64,000 bases of DNA from Ahniella affigens (GTDB lineage: Bacteria; Pseudomonadota; Gammaproteobacteria; Xanthomonadales; Ahniellaceae), in contig NZ_CP027860.1 of assembly GCF_003015185.1 (NCBI RefSeq), positions 4,082,501 to 4,146,500 on the forward strand, read 5' to 3'. Made by a program: the position numbers and the translations under genes. The notes beneath the pieces were generated by a model, which worked only from the letters and a program-made list of their open reading frames with translations, was not told the DNA's origin and did no database searches. Positions 40,797 through 49,204 of this stretch are shown here, piece by piece. Each line of letters starts with the position of its first letter. Position 1 is the stretch's first letter.

Positions 40797-42389
40797 TCAT
40801 TGCAGAATCGTCAATCCATCCAGCAAATTCACGGCATTCAACGCGCCGCCGATAATGCCCAGATCGGTCACGATGAAGTCATTGAGATTGAACCGGTACA
40901 CATGATTGTTGTACATCAGGTAGGCCAGTTCGTTGTCGGCATCGATGTCAAAACCACCAATGTTGATTGGGTCGAATTCAGGCGGCAAACTGCCGATGGT
41001 TGAAGCAACACCAGTCGCCGCATTGATTTCCACGACGACCAGGGTTTCGGTGATGCCAATCAGGCGAGTGGTCGTGGCAAAGGCTTTCGAATTGGTGTAA
41101 GCAATGTGATACACCTGCGGGGGCCCACCGCCGGCGTTCACATCCCCGGCGGCCCAAGTAAGGTTGGGATTGGTCGAAGTCAGTCCGCCAGTGTCGGGAT
41201 TGATACGCCGATTCAAAACATTGCTTGCCACCAAACGCAGCCGGTCTTGTACCGGATCAAATCCCATGCCGATACCACCCGCCGTGCCCGTGACCATGGG
41301 CAAATTGACTGTGCCGATCGGTGTGGCAGCGCCATTGGCTGGATTGATCTCGTACAGAAACCGGGCATTGCTCGACGCCAGATTACCGACCGAAAACAAG
41401 CGTTTGTCGCGCGGACGAAACGCCAGGCCGAGCACATTCTCCTGGCCCAGTCCAGTGACCGGGATGACACGCACCGCTTGCAAGTTGTCAGGGTCAAAAC
41501 TCACTAACTGCTGCGCACCAAAGTCATAGGCAAAAAACCGCTTGGATTCAAAGCCATTGGTGAACAGATTCGTGTTCAAGATGACGGGGTCAAACACAGC
41601 TTCGGCATTGATGCCGAACACCACGGTAAAAACCGCAGAACCGCCAGCCGGAATCACGCGATTTGTCCAGTGCATACCCGCGCTGAAATCACCTGCGCTG
41701 AACGGCAAGCCGGTGTTTTCGAAATTGTCGACCGCTGTGTTCGAGAGCACCGCGGCCACATCGGTGGCGCCGAAGGGTCGAACCAAATAGCCATCGGCGT
41801 CATTGGATGCGTAAATGCCGCGGTTGGTGCCGGCATCGAATATGCGGATGACATAAGGCTGACCACCCACCAGAACGGCTTGATCATCTCCGGCAGAGGG
41901 TTGCACGTCCATGTCGAGCATGTGAAAGACGTCGATCGTCACCGGCCCCGTGTTCGGATTCTGCACTTCCAGTTCAAGAATCATCGAGCCGCCCTCCACC
42001 GAAGCCGGGGTGACCTTGGCATTGGTGACAATGCCGGTTTCCGTTGCATTCAATGGCGTGGTGAAAAAACCGAAGGCAAAACCGGTCCAAGTGTTCAGGG
42101 ACGTATTGCCCGAATAGTTTTGTGTGGTTGGCACCGGCATGAAGGATTCTTGCGTGGCAGTTTGCACGCGATACCACCAGCCCGTCTCAAAGATGTGGTC
42201 CTGCGTGGTGATTGGCGACACGCCAATAAAATTGGCCGCGGGACTGTCATCGAAAGCCGATGTTGGGCGAACAAAACTCGCAGTGGACCCATTGTTGATC
42301 TCGGAGATGGTTCCTTGCGCCAGAACTTGACCAGCAAACAACATGGTCAAAGCAAGCAGAAAAAGCGCCCGTCGTATTGCCTTTCTCAT
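40797..42389 (-). CDS. Secreted DUF4394-type protein with internal NGFE
   Basis: 530 residues, signal peptide FLLALTMLFAGQVLA. Residues about 25-275 are a beta domain without a name (TTQDHIFETGWWYRV, VFHMLDMDV). Residues 278-281 are NGFE in the context NLFTNGFESK, exactly like the C-terminal tails of other proteins here. From about 285 to 530 follows a DUF4394 beta-propeller-like domain (AFRPRDKRLFSVG, FDPVQDRLRLVASNVLNRRI, PDTGGL). The layout suggests an NGFE-ended protein to which a DUF4394 module was joined. Secreted; function unknown. Confidence 0.8.
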   Translation of the reverse strand: MRKAIRRALFLLALTMLFAGQVLAQGTISEINNGSTASFVRPTSAFDDSPAANFIGVSPITTQDHIFETGWWYRVQTATQESFMPVPTTQNYSGNTSLNTWTGFAFGFFTTPLNATETGIVTNAKVTPASVEGGSMILELEVQNPNTGPVTIDVFHMLDMDVQPSAGDDQAVLVGGQPYVIRIFDAGTNRGIYASNDADGYLVRPFGATDVAAVLSNTAVDNFENTGLPFSAGDFSAGMHWTNRVIPAGGSAVFTVVFGINAEAVFDPVILNTNLFTNGFESKRFFAYDFGAQQLVSFDPDNLQAVRVIPVTGLGQENVLGLAFRPRDKRLFSVGNLASSNARFLYEINPANGAATPIGTVNLPMVTGTAGGIGMGFDPVQDRLRLVASNVLNRRINPDTGGLTSTNPNLTWAAGDVNAGGGPPQVYHIAYTNSKAFATTTRLIGITETLVVVEINAATGVASTIGSLPPEFDPINIGGFDIDADNELAYLMYNNHVYRFNLNDFIVTDLGIIGGALNAVNLLDGLTILQ

Positions 42390-42413
42390 AACACCCCGAT
42401 CGATGGTTGAAAA

Positions 42414-42560
42414 TCACTTCGTCGTGCGTCCCTGCATGCCATGCAGCAAGAAATTGCAAACGCCGCCAATCCTTTCCGGCGTGGTGTCTTCGACGTCCGT
42501 GTGACCCATGCCATCGAACCATGGCACAAAATCTTCATGGACGGTTCTGCTTCTGGACGA
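42414..42560 (-). pseudogene. Possible C-terminal remnant of an alpha/beta hydrolase
   Basis: The minus-strand frame ends HEDFVPWFDGMGHTDVEDT, then TPERIGGVCNFLLHG, resembling the final GH-D/E...PE...V..FL segment of alpha/beta hydrolases, with His in GMGHT. No nucleophile elbow or rest of the fold can be found upstream, so it would be a relic. The similarity is short and the call is tentative. Confidence 0.3.
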
Positions 42561-42723
42561 TAGCAGGTGTCTTCCCCTCACCGGAGGCCAAGGCGGGCTG
42601 ACGAAGCCTCCGAACTTGTTCAGCGGTTCCTGCGGTGCGCAGCTTGGCGGTAGGCGGGCCAGCTCTGGACGCATCGAATATCAGCGAGATCGGCTTGCTG
42701 ATTGGCTACTGTAGGCGGGGCAC

Positions 42724-42926
42724 GGCAATGAGACGGCTCAGTGGCGCGGATTTCCAAGGATTCATGGGTGTCTAGGCTCCCTTTTCCACCTAGCCAGAGA
42801 TTGCGCGCCGACACGATTCCCCATTGCATGGCCGCCAATGCAGCTGGCGCCGAGAGCGACAACTGGATCGCTGTCTTGCCAGCTGCGAACAGATGAGTGT
42901 CCACGAGCTCTTTATCCACCAGCTCT
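42724..42926. repeat. Partial family B (B9) followed by family C copy 1
   Basis: GAGACGGCTCAGTGGCGCGG to TTCATGGGTGTCTAGG (42724-42780) is the family B 3' end. Family C runs from 42788 (ACCTAGCCAGAGATTGCGCG, ACGATTCCCCATTGCATGGC, CTTGCCAGCTGCGAACAGAT) to GTGTCCACGAGCTC. A half copy of hairpin A (GAAGGTGGCTGTCCGTCTTG) is at 43124-43146, and a fragment of C (CCACCTAGCCAGCCC) near 43046. The rest of 42927-43378 has no gene I can support. Confidence 0.8.
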
Positions 42927-43378
42927 GGCCGAATTCGACTGATGTGACCTGCCCTCGGGGATCTAAGAGTGACTACGCCCCGTCTAGACAAGCACGTTGA
43001 CACGGCGATACGGCGCGGGCTTCTAAACAGTGGTCTATCGGGAATCCACCTAGCCAGCCCAACGATTGGACACCCAATCCAGCTGAAGCGCTTGCCGGAT
43101 TGATGAGTGTCTCCTATTGCTGCTTGAAGGTGGCTGTCCGTCTTGCCCCCTCCAAGAGTTGGATGACATTCGCCACCGGTCAAATCTGCGGCAGGCTTCC
43201 TGGCACACAAACGCCATTGCTGCCGTGCAGATCCACAGGCGTTGCGCGTGGATTTGTTGCCCAGCTGTTTCTTCAACCGTAGAGCCGGCTGTATGCTCGC
43301 TGTCTGCCACTCTTCGCGGCCGGCTGCCGCTTAGTTTTGATGTTGGGTGCGTGCATGCTCCAGGTTGATCACCGCCGA

Positions 43379-43807
43379 ATGTTTCAAAGTAACGGGCTCA
43401 TAGATGACTTCGTTGTCTATGGAGCGCCTAGCGACTACCTTGAATTCGCAAGAGCGGTTCAAACTGCGATCCTTGGTGAAGGCGTTGTAACGCTCCGCAC
43501 GTCATCAGGATTCGTTATTGAGATCGCAGTCGTCACGTTCCGAGACGCGTTGTTCACATCGCTTCAGAATCAGGATGACGAGTATTTATCAACGGACGAT
43601 TGGGACAAGCGGGACATTCTTAGGATCCAAGGAAGCACGACGGTGCTTGAGCAATTGCACCTTTTCCTGAAGGACTTGTCAGGGCGTGGCGTGGGGTATA
43701 GCTACCTTGCTGAATACTCTGACGAGCTCTCCTACTGCGATTCTTCGCCAGAGTGGCGGCTCCACGTGACCGACCCAATCTATAGCGTTCCGGCGACACT
43801 CAACTAA
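43379..43807 (+). CDS. Hypothetical cytoplasmic protein, possibly immunity-like
   Basis: 142 residues from ATG at 43379; upstream starts at 43340 and 43337 in the same frame are possible and no ribosome site decides. No signal or membrane segment. Sequence DDFVVYGAPSDYLEFARAVQ, then SGFVIEIAV and GVGYSYLAEYSDELSYCDSS shows an alpha-beta pattern of small acidic proteins such as immunity proteins of polymorphic toxins, but no family is recognised and no toxin gene is adjacent. Base composition is a little lower in GC than the surroundings. Confidence 0.5.
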   Translation: MFQSNGLIDDFVVYGAPSDYLEFARAVQTAILGEGVVTLRTSSGFVIEIAVVTFRDALFTSLQNQDDEYLSTDDWDKRDILRIQGSTTVLEQLHLFLKDLSGRGVGYSYLAEYSDELSYCDSSPEWRLHVTDPIYSVPATLN

Positions 43808-44180
43808 TGACCTGCTCAATATCAGCCACCCTGACCTAGCTCTTGGCGGCATTGAAGCCTGGGAAGCTTGAAGCACACGACGTCGTGACGCCTACACCCT
43901 TACTTGAGCTGATGGCAACGGCATGGCACCGTCCACCGCTCAGCCCAAGCGCCAGGCCTTCCGACGCAGGTTCCCGATGCCCCGTTCGAATCGCACAATG
44001 GTGTCCAGGGGGTTCACGGTGACTTGGACCCGAAATTGTGTCGATTCAGCCTATTCTGAGCGGTTCGAATGCGCCGACCGGTGGCGTCATGAGACAGCGG
44101 TCGAACCGTGCTCGGTCTCTCCGTTGTAACGCTCTCGACACGTTGCAGTCGCGCGAAGGGCTTGCCGGTTGATCGGACGT

Positions 44181-44370
44181 CCACCTAGCCAGAGACTGCG
44201 CTCCAACACGATTCCCCATGGCCCGGCCACCAACGCACCTTTGCGCCGAGAGCTCTAACTTGATCGCTGTCTTGCCAGCTGTGCAACGGTGAACAGATGG
44301 GTGTCTACGAGACCTTCCGGCTGTGCAGCTGTGAACAGATGGGTGTCCACGAGACCTTGGTGTTCACGAG
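44181..44370 (+). repeat. Dispersed repeat family C (copy 2)
   Basis: CCACCTAGCCAGAGACTGCG, ACGATTCCCCATGGCCCGGC, TTGATCGCTGTCTTGCCAGC, then GAACAGATGGGTGTCTACGA and a second GAACAGATGGGTGTCCACGA with a third partial GTGTTCACGAGACC: the terminal motif is iterated. Confidence 0.85.
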
Positions 44371-44371
44371 A

Positions 44372-44549
44372 CCTTCCGTCCTTGGCAGTGTGCCGCGACG
44401 CTTTTCTCTGACCGGCCCCACCGGCGCATTGGGCGATTTCTGAAACTGCCCTCAGAAATTTCTGAGCCCGGACCACCTTAGGGGAGAAACTTTGCGCTGA
44501 GATGGCCCAGTGGCGCGGATTTCTTGAGATTCATGGGTGTCTTGGCTCC
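44372..44549 (+). repeat. Family B repeat carrying the transposase leader (B7)
   Basis: Begins CTTCCGTCCTTGGCAGTGTG and CCGCGACGCTTTTCTCTGAC, which match the leader just upstream of the RAYT start (39568-39610), then the family B body through GAGATTCATGGGTGTCTTGG. It shows that the B element extends to the transposase start. The rest of 43808-44646 contains no supported gene. Confidence 0.85.
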
Positions 44550-44646
44550 CCCTTAGGCCAGCCAGGGAGGTTGTACCAGCGTCCAGGCTGGCCCGAAGGG
44601 TCTGGTAGAGTCACCAAGGCCCCATCACGGATCGGCAGGTAACTGC

Positions 44647-45027
44647 GTGACGATCAACTGTACTCAGACTAAGAATCGCGCTCAGTATCGACCAGTAGTC
44701 GTATTGGCTTGGCAGACGCAAGTCCAAGCGGCCAAACCGCGCGTCCGCCGACGCTTGATTTGGCTAGCTTGCTTGACTGCACTGGCCTTGTTGCCCGCAC
44801 TAACCGGCATCTTGCCGTTGCTGCCGCTGGTGCCGATCCTTCTGGTCTTGAGCTTTTTCCTCGGCTTTACGCTACGAAACTCCGTCTATCTTCAACTTTG
44901 CTGCCCACATTGCGGCCAAGCAGTTCGTGGAGCTTTGTTTTCACGTATTGAGAGCCCGCCCGACTTATGCCCAGACTGCAACCATTGGCTTACGCCCCGT
45001 TGCGAATCAATTACGAAAAGCGACTGA
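44647..45027 (+). CDS. Small membrane protein with zinc-ribbon-like cysteines
   Basis: 126 residues from GTG at 44647 (AGG about 8 bases upstream). Two close hydrophobic segments (LIWLACLTALALLPALTGIL; PLLPLVPILLVLSFFLGFTL, about 37-77) are followed by a soluble tail with CCPHCGQ and CPDCNHW, two CxxC knuckles spaced about 24 residues apart that fit a zinc ribbon. Probably an inner-membrane protein with a cytoplasmic metal-binding tail. Function unknown; isolated between repeats. Confidence 0.6.
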   Translation: MTINCTQTKNRAQYRPVVVLAWQTQVQAAKPRVRRRLIWLACLTALALLPALTGILPLLPLVPILLVLSFFLGFTLRNSVYLQLCCPHCGQAVRGALFSRIESPPDLCPDCNHWLTPRCESITKSD

Positions 45028-45104
45028 CGCCCGACGACCACTGTCGCCCAAGACCTTCCCGCAACCGGTACTGACGAATGCCAAGTCACCTCGTCGATCG
45101 GACG

Positions 45105-45262
45105 ATCGGACATCCAACTAGCGAGAGCATACGCTCCGACGCGATTCCCCATTGCATGGCCACCAACGCACCTGGCGACGAGAGTGATAACTTGATTGCA
45201 GTCTTGCCTGCTGCGAACAGATGGGTGTCCACGAGCTCTTGGGTGTCCACGAGCTCTTGTCG
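45105..45262 (+). repeat. Dispersed repeat family C (copy 3)
   Basis: GATCGGACATCCAACTAGCG, ACGCGATTCCCCATTGCATG, CTTGCCTGCTGCGAACAGAT, then GGGTGTCCACGAGCTCTT twice in direct tandem. Same order as copies 1 and 2. Confidence 0.85.
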
Positions 45263-45317
45263 AGAGACCCGTTCGAGCAACCTTGGTGATCGCGTTCGGA
45301 ATCAATGACGAGCGCGA

Positions 45318-45540
45318 GCGTTAGGTCAGGTCGCCGCGAGCTTGAACCTCGCCCCGGATCAAGTCCGGGGCGACGAATCGCAAGCATGTCTGTTGAGGCA
45401 AAACCGTTGCGTCAGACGCTAGAAATGAGCGGTTTCCCACGGCGTTCCAATCCACCTCTCGTCACCCCGGACTTGATCCGGGGTGGGTTTGAAGTTCTTG
45501 CAGTCGCATCGAGGCTATGTTTAAGCGCCAAATATTGTCC
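45318..45540 (-). repeat. Invertible-core repeat family D, copy D1 (reversed)
   Basis: Inverted repeats at 45350-45372 (GCCCCGGATCAAGTCCGGGG) and 45463-45485 (CCCCGGACTTGATCCGGGG) flank a 90-bp core. Relative to the outer flanks (GCGAGCTTGAA on the left, CGCCAAATATTGTCCTGCCC on the right, the reverse of D2/D3), the core has the same orientation as in D3. Confidence 0.9.
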
Positions 45541-45548
45541 TGCCCCAA

Positions 45549-45665
45549 CTCTTTCACACACCCTGTTCAGACGGGGTGATGCGCTTTGGACCGAGATTCA
45601 CGATGACGCAGAAGCATGCCGTCACCTTTGATTTCGCCCGGAATAGCGGGCCTCCAGAAGACATG
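45549..45665 (+). repeat. Dispersed repeat family E (copy 2)
   Basis: CTTTCACACACCCTGTTCAG, ACGGGGTGATGCGCTTTGGA, GCATGCCGTCACCTTTGATT, CGCCCGGAATAGCGGGC. Same module order as at 28688-28800. Confidence 0.75.
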
Positions 45666-45687
45666 CATTTCCGGGTTGGGCGCTCAT

Positions 45688-45760
45688 GGACAGCGGAGGG
45701 CGCTCATGGACAGCCACTTTTCTATTCTGACTCATTCTAAAGGTGGCTGTCCGTTTTGCC
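45688..45760. repeat. REP-like hairpin family A (copy A4)
   Basis: Arms GGACAGCCAC (45708-45717) and GTGGCTGTCC (45743-45752). The leader GGGCGCTCATGGACAGC occurs twice (from about 45678 and 45698). Lies 22 bases beyond the end of the anti-sigma-like gene. Confidence 0.9.
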
Positions 45761-45781
45761 CCTCAGCTTCCGTTTTGCCCC

Positions 45782-46555
45782 TCAGTCCTGATCGTTCTGC
45801 ACCAGCCGATAGCCAGGGGGCAAGATACTGCTCAAATGGCCAGGCGGCACCGTCACGTTGAACTGGAATCGATAACGTATTTGCAGATTCGCCTCGCCAG
45901 TCTGCTCCATCGCGATCGGCAGGCCATCGGCATCGACCCACAGCTGCAGCTGCGTCGCGCCGACATCCAGCGCCCAGCCGTGCGTCTCGCGTCCATCAAT
46001 TATGCGGGTCTGCTCCAGTCTCGTCGCCTCGCCCTGAAATGCGCGGATTTCTTTGAGCCAATCCAGGCTCGCGTCGGGCCTGGGTTCCACATTCGGCAGC
46101 GACATGATGCTGGCTTCCCTGGGCTCATGCAGCAGCACCATCAGCTGGTGCCGCGTCTGATCGACGATCACACTCATCTGCTCGCCGACATCGGTGCGCA
46201 CGCTGCCGTCGGCGCTCACCAACATCTCGGTGGATTGCAGCAATGCGCCGTTGTGATGCTGCTCCACCCGCATGGCCAGCGTCTTGAAATCCATGAAATG
46301 CGCGCGCGCAGCGGCGAAAGCACGGCCACTGTCGGGCAGCAGCGGCAAGACCAGCATGGCGGCCACGGCCAATGTCGCGACAGCGGCAAACGCGAGCCGG
46401 CGACGCGGCGGGAGATCCGGTGCGGGCCGCACATTCTGCAGACTAGCGTTGAGTCGGTGCTGGGCCGCGTTGATCGCTGCTTCCGGGACCACAGTCGTCG
46501 CCGCCACATGTTGCGCGAGTGCGCTGGAGAGTTCGTTGTGGAATGTCTGATTCAT
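45782..46555 (-). CDS. Membrane anti-sigma/RseB-like protein
   Basis: 257 residues overlapping the ECF sigma gene by 4 bases (ATGA). Short cytoplasmic N-terminus (about 1-50), one membrane span (LAFAAVATLAVAAMLVLPLL, about 54-73), and a periplasmic part that reads like the LolA/RseB/MucB half-barrel: HFMDFKTLAMRVEQHHNG, STEMLVSADGSVRTDV, RHQLMVLLHEP, QLQLWVDADGLPIAMEQTGE. By position and topology I infer that it holds the sigma factor inactive and responds to an envelope signal. No zinc-binding anti-sigma (ZAS) HxxxCxxC motif is present, so binding would differ from that class. Confidence 0.7.
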   Translation of the reverse strand: MNQTFHNELSSALAQHVAATTVVPEAAINAAQHRLNASLQNVRPAPDLPPRRRLAFAAVATLAVAAMLVLPLLPDSGRAFAAARAHFMDFKTLAMRVEQHHNGALLQSTEMLVSADGSVRTDVGEQMSVIVDQTRHQLMVLLHEPREASIMSLPNVEPRPDASLDWLKEIRAFQGEATRLEQTRIIDGRETHGWALDVGATQLQLWVDADGLPIAMEQTGEANLQIRYRFQFNVTVPPGHLSSILPPGYRLVQNDQD

Positions 46556-47109
46556 GACCGATCCTCCTGTGATACTTGTGCGATATCAGCTTCAAGCCGA
46601 CGCCTGGCGCGGTGCAGACTGACGCTGACGCTGTTTTCACTCAGTCGCAGTGCGCGGGCGATGTCGGCGATCTCGAGTCCTTGCAGATAACGCAGTCCGA
46701 AGCACTGCGCCTCACGTCGCGACAGTCGCGCAAGCGCCGAGCGCAGTCGCCGTGCGCGCTCTTGCTCAAGCCCGACCTGCTCCGCCGAACTTGCTGCAAC
46801 TGGCGCCTGTGCGCGCCAAATCGGCAACAGGCGCCACCAACGCTGTTGTCTGCGCAGCACATCGATGGCGGCGCGTGTCGATGCGGCCGTCAGATATGCC
46901 GGCCAGGAGTCGACATCGTATTGCGGCGATTCGATCAGCCGCAGGAACACGTCCTGTTGCACGTCCTCGGCCAATGCCGCATCGCCGAGCACGCGATAGG
47001 CTGCTTTGTAGACCAGGGCGCCGTACAGTTGTGCCAGTGTGGCCGGGTCATGGGATAACGCGTGTTGAGACAATGAGTGACTCCGGCTGTGCAGGGAAGG
47101 GAAGGACAT
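46552..47109 (-). CDS. ECF-type RNA polymerase sigma factor
   Basis: 185 residues from ATG at 47109 with GGAG 7 bases upstream; the frame is open to 47274, but that extension is unlike a sigma factor. Region 2: LYGALVYKAAYRVLGDAALA, EDVQQDVFLRLIE. Region 4: LARLSRREAQCFGLRYLQGL, EIADIARALRLSENSVSVSL followed by HRARRRLE, a standard HTH. It is translated together with the downstream membrane protein, the usual sigma/anti-sigma order. Divergent from a serine hydrolase gene, whose promoter may be a target (inference). Confidence 0.9.
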   Translation of the reverse strand: MSFPSLHSRSHSLSQHALSHDPATLAQLYGALVYKAAYRVLGDAALAEDVQQDVFLRLIESPQYDVDSWPAYLTAASTRAAIDVLRRQQRWWRLLPIWRAQAPVAASSAEQVGLEQERARRLRSALARLSRREAQCFGLRYLQGLEIADIARALRLSENSVSVSLHRARRRLEADIAQVSQEDRS

Positions 47110-47414
47110 CAGGTTCTCCGGTGACTGACTACCCCACAGACGAACCAGCATGACAAATCTTACGACGGCGCCATCCCTTCCACGATTGCGCGAAGTGCCG
47201 CCAACCGTCTGCCTCCCCGGTCGTGAGAGACCGCTCCGACTGCCCTCTTCCTTGGCGCGGCGGGCTGGCCGCACGTCGGATCAGGGTGCGCGCCACGACG
47301 CTCCCCGACCCGCTTCCGCGGCACGATCACGGCGCTCAACCGAGTTGCCACCAAGGCACTGTAAGAAAGCCCAGCCAGGCGCGTCATCGCAGACATCACC
47401 CGAGGAGATCCGCC
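47110..47414. other. Divergent intergenic region between sigma factor and serine hydrolase
   Basis: Should contain both promoters. The plus frame through it has no signal character. No repeat-family copy is recognised. An autoregulatory ECF promoter might be present, but I cannot assign -35/-10 elements with confidence. Confidence 0.4.
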
Positions 47415-48638
47415 ATGTCGCGCCATTGCATGCCACCGTCACTGCATTCTCATCCAGGCCACCGCAGCGTTCGCGTCCACCGCGGCCTGCTGCGGTTACT
47501 CGCCCTGTGCGCCGCACTGTGCTGCATGCCCGCCATGGCCAGACTGCCCAGTGCTGCTGAACTCGATGCCGAGGTCGCGGCTGCAATGCAGGCCACTGAG
47601 GCGCGTGGCCTCGCGATTGCCGTGATCGACAAGGGCCGCGTGCAGTACACACGCAGCTACGGCGAACGCAACACCGCTGGTCAGCCGCTGCAGACGGACA
47701 CCATCATGTACGGTGCCTCACTGACCAAGGCCGCCTTCGCCTACATGGTGATGCAATTGGTCGACGAGGGCCGGCTCGATCTGGATCGTCCGATCGCCGA
47801 GTATCTGGACCGGCCCCTGCCCAGTTATCCCGACGAAGAGGGCTATGGCCCGTGGCGCGATCTGGCGGACGATCAGCGCTGGCGCCTGTTGACCCCGCGC
47901 ATCCTGCTGACGCACAGCGCCGGATTTGCCAATTTCGCCTTTCTCGAACCCGATGGCAAGCTGCGCATGCATTTCGATCCCGGCACGCGCTACGCATATT
48001 CCGGCGAGGGCCTGATCCTGCTGCAGTTTGTGCTGCATCGCGGGCTGGGGCTGGATGTCGGTGCCGAGATGCAACGGCGGGTGTTCGATCGCCTCGGCAT
48101 GACCCGCACCAGCATGACGTGGCGCGCGGATTTTGCCGACAACCTGGCCGATGGCTGGGACATCGGTGGCACGCCGCAGCCACACGATGAGCGCAGTCGC
48201 GTCCGCGCAGCCGGTTCGATGGATACCAGCTTAGACGACATCGCCCGCCTCGCTGCCGGCTACGTACGCGGAGACGGTCTCTCGGCCAAAGCCCGCGCCG
48301 AACTGGTGCGTGCGCAGCTGCCCATCACCAGCCTCAGTCAGTTTCCGTCGCTGCAGCCCGAGCTCGCACCCAAACAACGCCACAAACATCTGGCCTCGGG
48401 CCTCGGCGTCATCCGCTTCCAAGGCCCGCAAGGGATCGGCTTCATGAAAGGCGGCCACAATGACATCACGGCCAACACCTGGGTGTGCGTGGAGCGTGGC
48501 CAGCGCTGCGTGGTCATACTTGCCAACGATGTGCGCGCCGAGCCGGCCTTCCCGCGCCTGGTGGCCTTCGTGCTCGGCAACACCAACGCGCCCTGGCGCT
48601 GGGAATACGGGACCATGACATTCTGGAAGCACGAATAG
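47415..48638 (+). CDS. Secreted beta-lactamase-fold serine hydrolase
   Basis: 407 residues from ATG at 47415 with AGGAG 7 bases upstream. Long N-terminus with a signal-like segment LLRLLALCAALCCMPAMA (about 25-42). Motifs: S-x-x-K in GASLTKAAF (about residue 98), YAYSGEG in the Y-x-N position, and KGGHND in the KTG-like position near residue 345. As with the gene at 28950, this superfamily includes esterases and D,D-peptidases; the YSG variant is common in non-lactamase members. Divergent from the ECF sigma operon. Ends before a repeat-rich gap. Confidence 0.87.
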   Translation: MSRHCMPPSLHSHPGHRSVRVHRGLLRLLALCAALCCMPAMARLPSAAELDAEVAAAMQATEARGLAIAVIDKGRVQYTRSYGERNTAGQPLQTDTIMYGASLTKAAFAYMVMQLVDEGRLDLDRPIAEYLDRPLPSYPDEEGYGPWRDLADDQRWRLLTPRILLTHSAGFANFAFLEPDGKLRMHFDPGTRYAYSGEGLILLQFVLHRGLGLDVGAEMQRRVFDRLGMTRTSMTWRADFADNLADGWDIGGTPQPHDERSRVRAAGSMDTSLDDIARLAAGYVRGDGLSAKARAELVRAQLPITSLSQFPSLQPELAPKQRHKHLASGLGVIRFQGPQGIGFMKGGHNDITANTWVCVERGQRCVVILANDVRAEPAFPRLVAFVLGNTNAPWRWEYGTMTFWKHE

Positions 48639-48672
48639 TCGACCTTGGCGAACGCAAGCGCTTCGGTCAGCT

Positions 48673-48770
48673 GGGCGCTCATGGAGGCGCTCTTGGATCA
48701 AAGGAGGCGCTCATGGACAGCCACTTTTCTGTTTCGACTCATTCGACAGGTGGCTGTCCGTATTGCCCGC
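48673..48770. repeat. REP-like hairpin family A (copy A5)
   Basis: Arms GGACAGCCAC (48715-48724) and GTGGCTGTCC (48750-48759), same loop length. Three variant leaders GGCGCTC(A/T)TGGA precede it (near 48674, 48686 and 48707). Confidence 0.9.
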
Positions 48771-48904
48771 GAAAGCGATCCCGCTGTCAACCGCCTCAAG
48801 CCCCACACCTGAAACCGAACATCCGCCGCTCGCAGTCGCAAGGCACTCGCTTCCTGAAAAACGCCGATTACGGGCGGATTTTGGTCGCCGTCTACAAGCT
48901 GTGC

Positions 48905-49150
48905 CAGCGGTGAACCAATGGATGTCCACGAGCGCTGCGATCGCGGGGTAAAGCCAAGTTGGGAGCCATCCGTGGCTGGGGGAGGCGTCATGGTGGCAGT
49001 CTGGATCACTGCGGACATTGGGAGATTTCTGAATTTTGCCTCAGAAAAATCGGAAAAGTGGGTGGGCTGGGAGTTCCCTGCCCCGGCGGCGTCTGACTAA
49101 ATGGCGGCCTTTCGAGCTGTGAGTAAATGGGTGTCCACGAGATCGGCCCC
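48905..49150. repeat. Fragments of repeats C and F
   Basis: GAACCAATGGATGTCCACGA (48911) and GAGTAAATGGGTGTCCACGA (49120) are isolated family C ends. Between them, 49015-49090 matches repeat F (GGAGATTTCTGAATTTTGCC, TCAGAAAAATCGG). No gene is supported in 48639-49204. Confidence 0.7.
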
Positions 49151-49204
49151 CATCGAATACGAACACCAGACGGAACGCGAAGCGGCGGGCAAGTCTCTCT
49201 GAAG

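Noticed and set aside
42620-43276. 218-codon minus-strand frame
   Set aside because: Composed mostly of repeat families B and C and half copy A read in antisense; no protein-like pattern.
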